The notes under the pieces are model-generated. The model was not told the origin of the DNA. It saw only the letters and a program-made list of their open reading frames with translations, and searched no databases. This document shows positions 22,572 through 33,626 of a stretch of DNA of 64,000 bases, one piece after another. Each line of letters begins with the position of its first letter. Position 1 is the first letter of the stretch. The stretch comes from Hymenoscyphus infarciens (Eukaryota; Ascomycota; Leotiomycetes; Helotiales; Helotiaceae), in the NCBI GenBank assembly GCA_001414345.1, contig LLCB01000050.1, positions 179,338-243,337 on the forward strand, in the 5' to 3' direction. The translations under genes were made by a program, and so were the position numbers.

Positions 22572-23969
22572 TTAATCCCGATTTTGAATACGACGTGCCC
22601 AATCGTCCCCAACGCGGACGCCCTCGACAACTACAACACCTCTTCCTCGTCCAACTCTCTCTTCCTTCTCCCACCAGTGTTCTTTCTTTGGAGCTTGTTC
22701 GGCTTCAGACTCGCTGTCTGCTAGACCACCATGGCCACCTTCTGCACCAACAACGAGAACTACGTCTTGGCGTAACCAACTTTGAAGGTGTGTAATGACC
22801 TCGCCATCGTTACCAGCAAGTGATTCTTGCAAGTATACCGTTTCCGGTCCTAGGTGCCGCAAGATATGAACGTGGCCTGTAGGAGTGGTAAATGGAAGAA
22901 CCATTGTTTCCTTCTCAACCAAGCCAAGGGCTTGTGAGTAAACTGCATTAAAGTGCGCGGATCCTGAGTGGGTAGAGCTAAGATTGTGAGAAATGGTTTA
23001 CTGATTTATTTGGAGATTACTTACGGTGACTTCTCCGCTTCTACAGGTGGTGATTGGGCTTGCTCGTGTCCAATGTTTGAGAATGAAGAGCTGAGAGATC
23101 CCGGAGGACGTTGAGCAGCATCCAGTGGGTGCTCTTTTAAACCAGGCGCATATATAAGGATAAAAAGTCGGATAGCAGAAAAATCAGTGTTTGAAGGCAG
23201 ATGAGAAAGGATAGACTAATTGGGTTAGCAATGATATCAAAATCTAGGTTGTATAGTTCCCTACTGCATGTTCATGAAATCCATCATCATCGTCCATATC
23301 CGCAATGGTATCCTCAGCAGATACAACAATAGCGACTGTTTTCCTTTTTCCGTTGCTCACAGGCGCTCGTGGTGTTGCTGTAGCTTCGGTGAGATTTTCA
23401 GTAGAGCGCATATCGATTGGACCTGGTGCTGGTGCTGGATCAACACCAGCACGCCTCAGTTCAGCTTCCTCTGACCACCTCTGATGGTCCCGATATGCGG
23501 ATCTATCCTCTTCTCTGATTGAAGACAGAGCGCTTCCCACAACAGCTCCTGCTGCAGCTACCCCTCCAACCACCGTCCTGCTCACGCCGTCGAAAACCTG
23601 CTGTGGACTTGGGGTCCTCCTCAAAGCACCCGACATGCGCGCCATATAACTGTGCGACTCCTCTGGTCGCTGTTGTGTTGTGCCATACGCAACCTCCCCC
23701 GGACGAACGCCATCCGCGTATGAGGGAGGACCTGTGCGAAAGCTTCCATCTGGGTTTCTGCCATAGTTCTGTTGGTATGGATCAGGTCCTACATCAGGTC
23801 TTGGTTCCTGCTCGTCGTCGTCGTCGTCGTCGTTCCGTTCGCTCCAGATCCAGGCGGCAATCCCGAATGTCGCAACTGTGACTGTCACAGCCAAAGGGAT
23901 CCAGTATGAGTACGTGCCTCGACGCGTTCCCGAGGAACCTTGGTTTCTGCGCTCGTATGAATATGACAT
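22572..23969 (-). CDS. membrane-anchored Pex22-like protein (putative)
   Basis: Three exons (23969-23265, 23215-23025, 22977-22572) encode 433 aa. A single N-terminal membrane segment (WIPLAVTVTVATFGIAAWIW, about residues 23-42) is followed by an acidic Asp run and a disordered Pro/Arg-rich linker. A soluble alpha/beta domain begins KRKTVAIVVSAE near 210 and continues through LPSNTDFSAIRLFILIYAPG (exon 2). It ends with the conserved TPTGHVHILRHLGPETVYLQ region in exon 3. An N-terminal anchor plus a Rossmann-like domain is the layout of Pex22, the peroxisomal anchor of the E2 enzyme Pex4. That assignment is an inference from architecture and from remembered fungal homologues, not proof. Single-exon ORF scans split this gene in two. 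Confidence 0.65.
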
Positions 23970-24504
23970 TGCGGCGGTCTAGACAGTTCAACGGCGCATC
24001 GTACGTCTTCTCCAGCCGTCCCGTAGAATCGAAGGATGGTGACGTAGTGTATAAGAGTTAATGGTGGTGTTGGCGCATATAGTCGCAAAAGTATGGTGGT
24101 GGGTGGTGAACTGGAGAAATCGTGAGGCTGGCGGACCTCCTCTGGAGCTCCAGCTTGTGTTGTTGACTTGCGGCTCTCCAAGGGGAACAGCCGATTGGCC
24201 CGTGAAGCCGAGGTACCCACCAGGTACCTCACGTGATTCAGCCTGACTCCTTTGCCCGGCTTTTCTTTTGAGGCCATTTTCGACCCCTCAAACCACAACC
24301 ACTCATCACATTCTGATATCACTTCAAATCCCCCTCATCATCTCCACCTCAGCCGTCGTCCGAGCTGCTGCAAAACATCCCGACACTTCAAACATTTCCT
24401 GTCTTAGATATCGGCGGGGAATTATTGGACGGATAGATATTGATATTGGGAAACTCGAGGAAAAAAGACAATAGAAGGCGCCAGTGCCCCTCTTGTCTAG
24501 AACA
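23970..24504. promoter_or_regulatory. divergent promoter, Pex22-like gene / gcd1
   Basis: About 535 bp between oppositely oriented housekeeping genes. CA-rich sequence around 24280-24310 (CCACAACCACTCATCACAT) looks like leader DNA for the plus-strand gene. A repeated GTACC pair (AGGTACC..CAGGTACC) occurs near 24210-24230. No TATA box is evident. Confidence 0.45.
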
Positions 24505-26501
24505 ATGCCTCACGCTCTATCGATGCCGTCCCCGGGACTCCAGGCTATTATCCTTTGTGGTCCAGGCTCATCCTTTCCAACCTTCACAGCCAACCCAGAC
24601 CAGAATCCCAAGGCCCTGATACCAATTGCCAACCGGCCGATGGTATGGTACCCCATAGATTTTTGTTATCGAATGGGTGTCACAAGTGAGTGCCTTCGAA
24701 CCTTTACATATTTTGCATCGATTCGTCTCGTCTTTGTCCATTCATCCATATAAATTCAGCACCAGGTGCTGTGAGTCACATGATGTTTTGTTTGTTTTTT
24801 TCCCGGTTGAATATCGAAATCCATTCCATATGAGAGCTTTCTCAGCATATGGTATCCATGTATGATGCAGGAGTTCCAATATGGATGCCATATTTTTTAT
24901 CATCTCTGCTTTATCTCATCAGCTTTCAAAGAGACCACGAGTTATTTCTGATAGGGAATTGTTCTGACTTTTCTCCAGATGTCACTCTCATCGCCCCACC
25001 TTCATCTGCACCAGCAATCACAGCCGCACTGAATACCAACCCTCACTTAACCAGCGTTGCCCCACCAAAAGCACCAAAGCCAGATTTACTTGTACCTCAA
25101 GACCTGGATCAAAATACCGGCACTGCTGAAATATTTCGGCTGCCTGAAGTTCGACAGGTTATCAGAGGAGACTTCATTGTACTGCCGTGCGATTTGGTAT
25201 GTGAGCTCGGTGGCGAAACTCTACTTGCAGCATGGATGGGAAAAGAGGCTGCTTTCGGAGCTGCTACTGGCAATGATAGCCAGGCCGCCGGTGGGACCAG
25301 AAGAGGGGGGTTGGGCGTTTGGTATGAAACCAAAGGCGAGACGATTATCAAAGGGGAAGAAACCGACTTCATCGCCACATCACCGCTTCCAGCAAGCTCG
25401 GTACCACCTTCAAAGTCATCTATCATGTCACACGTTTCAAAGTTGGTGTATTCGGTGCCAACAGATACTTTGAACGACATCACAGAAGCAAAGAAGAGTC
25501 TTCCTGTGAGACACGCCTTGATACGAGCCCACCCGAGGTTGAGAATGCTGAGCTCACACAGGGATGCACATATCTACGTGTTTCCTGCTTGGGTTATCGA
25601 TATGATCAACAGCAATGAAAAAATGGATAGCATTGGAGAGGATGTAATTGGTTGGTGGGCAAAGTCCGAATGGCAAGAAGGTCTCGCAGAAAAGCTTGGT
25701 CTTCGTGAAGTGTTTGAAAATCCCCACAAAGTCGATGGCGATGACAATTTACTTGATAATGCTCCACAGCATGATATCGACTCGGGAAGTTTGAGCACCA
25801 CCTGGACATCGAGTCTTCGAAATTCGTTGCCAGACGAAACGGCAAACCCCAAGGAGTTAGTTGTTCCTCCAATTTTAGCATACATTCATCCCAAAGCAAA
25901 AGAAGGCTCTCATGTACCCTTGATACGACGGGTCGATACAGCGCCATTGTTGTTGTCAATATCACTTCAGATTGCCAAATTGGAAGCGGTCGATACCGTT
26001 GGTCGTGATGCTTCGTCGCCATTCGCTCACCAGAGCAAGGTGGCTTACCCAGAAGGTATTGCTTCACGTACCACTGTCACCAGACCAGATAGTCTCCTTG
26101 CAGAGAATGTCACGGTTGAGGAGAAATCATCCATCAAGGAATGTGTCATCGGCGCCAATTGTCACATTAAACAGGGGGCCAAGTTAACAAGATGTTTGCT
26201 AATGGATGGCGTTGTGGTGGGCAAGGGTTGTAAGCTAACGGGATGTATTTTGGGAAGAAGAAGTGAAGTTGGCGAGGACTCGGTGTTGTTGGAATGTGAG
26301 GTTCAAGAGAATCTTTTGGTAGAACCCAAGAGTAAGTTGCCTATTTCAGTCTTCCTGCATGATGCTGACATGATACCATCTACAGCGGAGGACAAAAATA
26401 ACAAGATTATGAGTTCCGAAGGAATGGAAGCAACGGAACAGGAAATCCAGGAATCTATCGCTATAGAGAATGACGAAGGAGGCATTTCATTAGAAGTCTG
26501 A
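24505..26501 (+). CDS. gcd1: eIF2B gamma subunit
   Basis: Three exons (24505-24685, 24979-26331, 26386-26501) encode 549 aa. The N-terminal nucleotidyltransferase-like domain begins LQAIILCGPGSSFPTFT. It continues through NPKALIPIANRPMVWYPIDF, the signature of eIF2B gamma/epsilon, and across the first intron into TLIAPPSSAPAI. Mid-domain motifs include RGDFIVLPCDLV. The C-terminal left-handed beta-helix hexapeptides (VTVEEKSSIKECVIGANCHI, GAKLTRCLLMDGVVVGKGC) lie at about residues 430-500. eIF2B is the GDP/GTP exchange factor for eIF2; gamma pairs with epsilon in the catalytic subcomplex. The first intron is long (293 bp) for this locus. The last intron (54 bp) separates a short acidic tail. 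Confidence 0.9.
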
Positions 26502-28490
26502 ATCTCGGCATCCCACGGCTTCAGCAACATATAACGGGGCTTGTACGACCACCGGTTGGTGACGGATTTCGATCCCGCATCTCATCGCGGCACGGAGCAA
26601 ACATTTCGTGTGATGTGATATAGATTCTTGGAAATGCTTCATGGCACAATCCGTCTACCACCCTTTTCAAGTCGCAATTCGCAACCAAACGCTAATGATA
26701 CCGAGAATTCTGGCGGTCCGAATCTCCAAGCAGTCCGTATTGCTATGCGTGGTGCAATCCCGATCACTGGCTTCAAGAAAGTCACTCGTGGAACTGTCCA
26801 TGAATTGTTGTTCAATACGAGGATTCGCAACGCTCTCCGCCCACATGCAACCCGTATCAGCAATCAGTAATTCAACAAGAACTCGATTTGTCGATCGTCG
26901 TGACGGGCTTCATCATCATCAGACAAGACTTTCCAATACTGTTTAACCGTTAATAGGAAGGTAGAAGAATGAAAGCTTCTCAGAATATGCCACCAACACT
27001 TGCAATGCAAGAATGCCACCAGTTCCCATTCCCGCCGTTTCCTTGCAACACCATGTTGTGTTCCCTTGTTAAAACGTGCTGTTGCCAAACTCAATCTCGT
27101 GAACTCTCTTGATACTTACCTACCCTATTTAAAGTTCAATGCAACTGTAACCGAGCCCTATCCCTGAAAACAGCCACTCATCTCTAAGCCCTGAGTGATC
27201 GCCCATTGTTCTCTTGCCTTGCAGAATTATCGTTAAACAGCCCTCTTTTTCCCTTTTTGTCATTTTCCCCCTTTGCTGCCAATGAACCTCTATCCTTGAT
27301 AACCTCAGTGTCCACTCATTGGCTCGAGACTGCGAGATTGGTTCCCATTTCCGGGTGGCGGTGCCTTTTCCCCGCCCCCCCCCCGAAACCAACATGTGCG
27401 GATTCCATTGTTTTATTCTTTTCCTACCCATGGCTGACAGCTGCACAAAGTGGGCGTATGCAGTAAAAGATTAGATGGGAATTTGGGAGACGAGAAACGG
27501 GAGATGGGACTGCACATGGCCATAAGCATAAGCCAGAACCAATAATTGCGAAGACGAGCAGAAAGCAGAAATGCAACACACAACACGCAACCGGACTGGC
27601 ATCCGAGGGGTTCTTTTCTGTTGTGGAGGTGCCAAGGGTATGGCTTTTTTATTTTATTTAGTTTTCTTGAGAGTTCAAGGTTTTTTTGCCAGCCCGTTCG
27701 GATGCGGTTCCGTATCCTACATACGGCACATTTTTGGAGCTGAAAATCAACGCTCAGCCGTAGTGGCTGGAAGGCTGCAAGGCTGGAGGATTGTGGGTGC
27801 GGAAACGTGAGATATTGAGTTTGGGATTTGGAACCTGGCTAATGATGGGAGGGATATTGTTTCTACCCCTCTTCCCCGCATTATCTCTTGTGGTCTGAGA
27901 GGGAGCGGGCGTGGCTTTTTTTTCTTGTTTCCTTGTTCTTTTTTTGTTGATGAAGAGAAGTTTTTTTCTTCGTTGCGGGTTGGAGATTGAGAGGTTTGTG
28001 AAATGGGGAAGAAGGAATATGGTTCCTCTGAAGAGATGTAGGTCGCAATTCTTGTTTTGTTTTTTGTCACTCAGCTGCGGGTAGGGGGTGATAGGTTAGC
28101 AGGTTTAGGTTTGATATGTCAACGGGTGGTTCGTGGTTACTAAGTAGTAGTTCGTCTACGGGGTGTGGTGTGGAGTAGTGGGAAAGGTTGTTTTGACCCT
28201 TTGAGCCTTGGAGATGTTTATCTCTTTGGAAGATAGCAATGATTGCGACCCTGTGAGATTAGGTAGCTTCATTTTGAGATCCTAGTCCCGGCAGTCAGCA
28301 TCTACTTCCCCACCTTGGTCCTTGTAAAAAGAGGACTAATTATGTGGAAGGCGTCAAGGTGGGTTTCGTTTTGTGTGTGTGGTTGGCGATCGATTGAACT
28401 CGGGTGAGTGTGCTTTGACGTACGTGCTTTGCGGGAGGAGATCAAAAGAGTTTGGTGGAGGGTCTTATTACTCCCCCCCCCCCTTAATTA
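26502..28490. other. gene-poor stretch downstream of gcd1
   Basis: About 2 kb with homopolymer runs (C9 near 27378, T8 near 27917) and short ORFs on both strands that show no domain content. The first part is the gcd1 3' flank. No RNA gene with tRNA A and B boxes was found. Confidence 0.35.
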
Positions 28491-28582
28491 CTATCCCCCC
28501 CCCTAAATAAAATGTAAGCGCACGGCCGCTGTGCTATACTAAATGTCTGTGCACTCTACATTTTATTCAGGGGGGGGGATAG
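28491..28582. mobile_element. short Tc1/mariner-type MITE
   Basis: A 92-bp near-perfect foldback. The left arm begins CTATCCCCCCCCCTAAATAA and continues AATGTAAGCGCAC. The right arm, inverted, begins CTATCCCCCCCCCTGAATAA and continues AATGTAGAGTGCAC. Both ends are flanked by TA (28489-28490 and 28583-28584), the usual Tc1/mariner target duplication. A second C-run preceded by TTACT at 28468-28483 may be a partial duplicate of the left end. The element is too short to code. Confidence 0.65.
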
Positions 28583-28584
28583 TA

Positions 28585-30155
28585 AGAGTTATTTGAACTT
28601 ATTTCTGACAGCTGGGAACCTTAAAATCGTGTGGGCGTTGCAGGTTTAACGTTTATTTATAGGGGTGGGGGAGTATGAGGGATCGGATGGGAAAATGGGT
28701 GTCCTCCTGAGGAATTGCTGTGTGGAAGAAGATTGGGATTGGCTACCCAGTACTTGGATGGTTTTCTCTTTTTCTACTCACATATTTACTTCCAGGTTCT
28801 CGCTACGTCTTGCTGGGGTTCTGGGTAAATTAGAGGGTTGTGAAGGTCCGGCTCACATATCCGGTGTTTCCCTTGTCAGGCTGACGGGTTGAAAGGTACG
28901 AGTACTAGTGTCTGACGTTCAGTGGAATGAAAGTTGTTGTGTTACGCAATGTGATTGGTCGGTTGGTAGGTTGGTTTCTCCTTGTGTCACTTTCCCTGCC
29001 CCAAATAGTTCGTCATCAGACTCGACTTCCTGGGAAACTATTGGTTTGAGCGAAATGCTATAATCTGCTAATGTGCTTTTGTTTTGAGAGTAGGGTTTCT
29101 ATGTAGCTATCTCCGTGCGAGGTGTGTTTTGTGCAACGCGGTTCAAGATTTAAAATAGGGAGTTGGAAAAACTTGGGAATGTCCGAACAAGGAAATCCAT
29201 TCGAACATCTTTTCTATGAATGCTGTAATGCGCAGAACCTTCGTTATCCAAGCTTACTAATGTACGTTCAGGTCGGAATTTGAAGCTAGTACACCACTGC
29301 ACCAGGGCTGAGGAAGTGGGAACTTGCCGCAGTCACCATGTAGGTATGTAGGTACTCGTATATTGAGTTTGCAAGCCGTTTCGAAATCCAGAACTCTGCT
29401 TTTTTTGAACCACAAATATGCGGGGGTGGATTTAGGGTCTAGAACGGTTCGTGGTATCGACTGGTCATTGGTTGGGATTTCTGAGTCAAGTCAGACATAG
29501 GCTGATAGGTACATGAGCCAAGTATTGTAAAGTCGAAACTAAACTCAATTTGAACCGTCCATCACATCATACATTGATTCCAGCATAGAATCCTACAGTA
29601 ATCCTTAGGCAGAAACCCACAACATCCCAGCCGTATTTTTATGACCCTAGAGAAAAGAAAGAGAACCGTACTTTAGCCAGCAAAAAAAGACCATCAAAAA
29701 GGAGAAATCCACTGATCACCAACTTAACATATTTCATGATCGACGAGATGACTGCCATTATTCAGGATGAAACATATGTCGTGTACCTTCGCTTCCAAAG
29801 ATGTCCGAAGTATTTCCAAACCTAGCAAATAAATGGTCTTCGTCGACTCGATGTGTTGTGTTACACCGTGGGATAATTGGAACTTTTGTCAAGTACTGAC
29901 AAGACGTGGGAGTTAGCGTGCCACGCTCGGGCACGGATCGGTTGTTGAAATAAAGTTTCCAATAATAAGGCTTGAACGGAAGGGCGCATAATCTCTGTTC
30001 AACGTTACGCGTCGGGAACGACATGAGGCTGAATATAAGCTCGACTGTTGACGTCGTGTTTATATTTCCTTGGTGTGGGTTCGAGAGAGGGCGAATACTT
30101 TAATTCTCGGATTGAAACAGGGACAATAGGCTGTGAGGATGGCAAGATGTCTCCA
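28585..30155. other. gene-poor stretch
   Basis: About 1.6 kb. A minus-strand ORF at 29758-30024 (88 codons) has no recognised content. Nothing else could be supported. Confidence 0.3.
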
Positions 30156-30532
30156 TTACATCGTGGTAGAGCCACCTCCGCCTTCACCATGCCTATCACG
30201 CTTTCCTCCCGTTCTGTGGAGAAAGATGATTAGAGAATGATTTGAGGATTCAAAGAATAGCTTGGTTACCTCCGCTTGTCATCATCGTCGTCGGGAAGAG
30301 GCTTTGTGTGTCTTGACGACTTGTTTTCCGATGACTTCTTCCTCTTACACCTTTCACACCAATCTGCCTCGGGCTCTTGTTGAATTATGCAACCTCCCTG
30401 AGTCTCAGGCAACTCCCATACATCATTCCGACATCTACCGCTGCTGCGGTGTATAGCACATTCAACTGGTGTAGGTTTGTCTCTTACGGTCCTGCCGCAT
30501 TGATGGCATGTGTATACCACATGGAAACACAT
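30156..30532 (-). CDS. small cysteine-rich protein
   Basis: Two exons (30532-30270 and 30213-30156) encode 106 aa, in frame across a 56-bp GTAACC..CACAG intron. The protein starts MCFHVVYTCHQCGRTV and contains eight cysteines in the first 70 residues, including CxxC pairs TCHQC and DWCERC and single Cys in VEC, RC and GGC. This resembles a widespread class of small fungal 'MCF...' proteins with putative zinc-binding pairs and no assigned function. The C-terminal third is low complexity (DDDDD, then Gly/Arg-rich). There is no signal peptide, so it is probably intracellular rather than an effector. The start is the MCF methionine; the upstream in-frame codon is TTG. It stands alone in a 7-kb gene-poor region. 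Confidence 0.65.
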
Positions 30533-33275
30533 CTTGAGAGGCAACGGAACCTTTTGGGGGAAGTTTGGAACTAAAATTGTAAGTGGAAATTGGCGAGTAA
30601 AGGGTCAAATAAGCATATGGTAAATGTACAAGGTGAAATTCGACTTTAGTGATTAAGAGTGTCACATACTCCTATATAACCCGGATGACTTCGATAGAAA
30701 ACGCCGGTAATGGAACGCTATGCTTCGCGACCGGGTTTAAGCGATGGACCTATTATTCCTCCCAACGTAGTTCATTGCCTTCACGATCCTTGAATGCATC
30801 GTTGATGTCTACAGAGTATTTTTATTGGCAGTATAAGGTTGCAATCCCCTTTTTTCTGCAAGAGAATTCCGAGAGTTTGGATGAGATCCTGTAGGTGCAA
30901 TCCCCGGATTGTGGGTTGCGACGGCTGCTAAAGAAGACGAATGAGAGATCAGAATAGATGCACACAACCCAGGTTATGGTACCCGAACTAGCAATTTCAT
31001 TGGCAACTGCTTGCGTGACGGCCGACAAGAGAATGAAGATGGGGTCGGGAACTTCCCCGGGTCTCTTAACGGCAACTTGCAGCGGTTAAGTTCCAAGATG
31101 TGTGCATGTCAGGGTTCCGAGGCGTGAGTTTGGTTTAGATACTGATAGTTGCTGCCTCTCGGTCGAACTGACTCCAATCGCTATTTGTCGTAGCGACTGG
31201 AATCTTGGGACGCCATAACATGCAGCCAACGTTGTGAGAAAAACGGCAAACAACACCATGACAAAAAACGCGATCGCCTGGGGAAGTGGTTACAACACCA
31301 CCGACTTGGTTGGCACCAACAAACGGTTTCCATTATCTCTAACATAGGATTACAAACATGAGGCCAGGTGTGGAAACAATTGGTAAATTGACCTGGAAAG
31401 TGTTGGATAGAGCATCCTAGACATGGTCAGAGGGGACTTTTGAAGCTGGTAGAACGAAGCCGAGTATAGCAGAGGAAACTCCGTGTCGGATAAGTCCTCG
31501 GTGTGCCGAACATAATGTACGGTTGAGAGAGAGCCGAGAAAAAGAGTACTAGGATGCTTCGAGTAGCGAGAACATGACGCTACTGCATGCATGCACGAAA
31601 TGGACATGGACATGGAATGAACGGCAGAGGAAAGAAAAGTAACTCTAGGATAGCATAACCCATGGCCCGCCAACCGTGAGTTCAGCGGGTGGCTCGAAAA
31701 TAATACTCGCGTAGTGCTTTTCGCTTGACAGTGTCAGAAGCGGGAAGCGTCAAATTTCAATGAGCGGGGATATTTGAGGCCAGCCGCGCTAGCAGGAGGA
31801 TATTATCACACTCGTGAGAGCCCGCGAGGGGTACGCTCGATCAGGAACTGTTGGTCTTTGGTGGCGCGGTACAGCCAAGAGATGGGAGGGGTGAGTCCCC
31901 ATTGGGCAGTCCCGATTCTGATATGTGATAGGTTGAACAACAAACATGCGAATTATCGGAAACGAAGTAACCTTCTTTCTCTCGAGAACAATGAATTGTT
32001 TTCTACCGCGTGAACTGACCAACTATGAACTCGTGGGCTGTTCCATACAAGCGCGAATCTTTTGACCATTTTCTGAGTGACTCTCGGCACTCACTGCTTG
32101 GGATAAACGCGACCATAGTAGGACCGAAGTAACTCATTCTCGCTGTCTTTCCTACCAGCGGAATAAAAGAAGCTAAAGGCGCAGGTCCACAGCCACAAAC
32201 GCCAGATTTTCCTAGTACTTGAGACAATAGAACTGATAAAGTCTAAATGTTGGTGGCTCTCAAAATCAATGGAAAAAGTATCCAGAATAGAAACCAGCGA
32301 AGGGATAACTGCTGCAGCGTTGATGAATGACCAGAGGAGCTGGCGCTAAAGCTCTATTGTAGCTTCAAGTGCCAGTCATCGAAGTTATGTGGCGATGAGA
32401 AAACAGCAAAGAAAAGGGGGTATATGATGTCGAGGCGGATACACACCATATCCAATGAGACAACCTCCCCTCGATTAATGCAGAGAGTGTCTCGGCGAGT
32501 TTCGATATACGATGACGGGTTGTCATTCCAGTACCATTTGCCCCATTCCTCTTTTTGAGATCTTGAGCTAGGAATGTATGTGTTATGTTTATCAGACATT
32601 GTCGATCTCCCGAAAAGTCTAGGCATTCATCATATACCACACTAACAGAAAAGCGGCGCGGTTGAGATCTTGGTACGAAGAGCCACACAGCTCCTCTTGT
32701 TGCTTGCCACTTCCAACGCTGTCACAACATCACGTCTTTCCTTTTTACGGGCCTGAAATGTGAAAATTGAGGCTTGGTCCAACCTGCGTTAGTTATGTAT
32801 TTAGAAATGCACGTTCGCTGCTCCTCGTTTAAGAGGAGCCTACTCGCCCTTTTCAAGGGGTGAGAGAAGCTGCAAGGCTCACAAGATGCCCAGAATAACC
32901 TACATCTTCTCCTTGTAACGATATATTTTTACCACTTGGTAAAGTTGGGGTAAACGTCAGGGGGCCCTTGTGCTAAAGCCGCCGTTGGATTTTTTCGGGA
33001 ATGGGGAAATAGAGTTGGTAGGTTCGACAGTTCGTACCAACTTGCGGGAGACTGATATTGATGTAGAATACCGCCCTCGTCTCCGGTTCCAGAAATCTGA
33101 GGACTCTGTTCTTCGCCTATCCTTCGCCTATCCAACATTCCACCCTCCCACAAACTTTCCGCTTATCAACGCGACTCACAAACGCGACTCATCCGTCCCT
33201 CACTACTCAATAATTCAGATATTCCCCCGTGAGTCCCGTCTCGATACTTCTCTCCTTGTTGCAGTGGCACCTTTG
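30533..33275. other. gene-poor stretch upstream of C2H2 gene
   Basis: About 2.7 kb. An imperfect 14-bp hairpin (GACTCCAATCGCTA / TAGCGACTGGAATC) sits near 31169-31203. A minus-strand ORF from about 32600 to 32354 (81 codons, starting MSDKHNTYIPSSRSQ and containing EEWGKWYWNDNPSSYIETRR) has coding-like composition and could be a small gene or first exon, but no family is recognised. The remainder probably acts as an extended promoter or leader. Confidence 0.3.
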
Positions 33276-33626
33276 ATGGAGCAATATCTTAGGTTGTCCT
33301 GGTCTTGATCTCTTCCTTTCCAAGTGATAAATGGCAGGAGAATTCTCCCTTTCCGTGTATCCATAAGTCTCTTAAGGACCATTCACTCATTCCATGGTTA
33401 ACAGAACCATCATCAGTCTTTTCCGCTCTCTCGACCCACATATCTCTACACGAAAACAACACATATTGTTGGTAACCTTCCATGATATACTCAAGAATTT
33501 GCAGCTAACAAGACAGACTAGAATCTTATGCCAGCACACAAACTCATTTACTCCATACCGATATGTTTGCCGATCAATCTTCATGTCAGTCAGCCTGTGC
33601 TTCCCCGCCAGGTTGCCAATCGATGA
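33276..33626 (+). promoter_or_regulatory. upstream-ORF-rich leader of C2H2 gene
   Basis: Five ATG-initiated frames precede the main ATG at 33563: 33276-33308 (10 codons), 33331-33366 (11 codons), 33482-33508 (8 codons), 33528-33626 (32 codons, overlapping the main start) and 33394-33720 (108 codons, overlapping). If they are in the transcript they would strongly limit initiation at the main ATG, as known for fungal developmental regulators such as brlA. The transcript start and any leader introns are not known. Confidence 0.4.

Noticed and set aside
28466..28584. CRISPR-like or other spaced repeat array
   Set aside because: A single foldback pair without regularly spaced units; a eukaryotic MITE explains it better.
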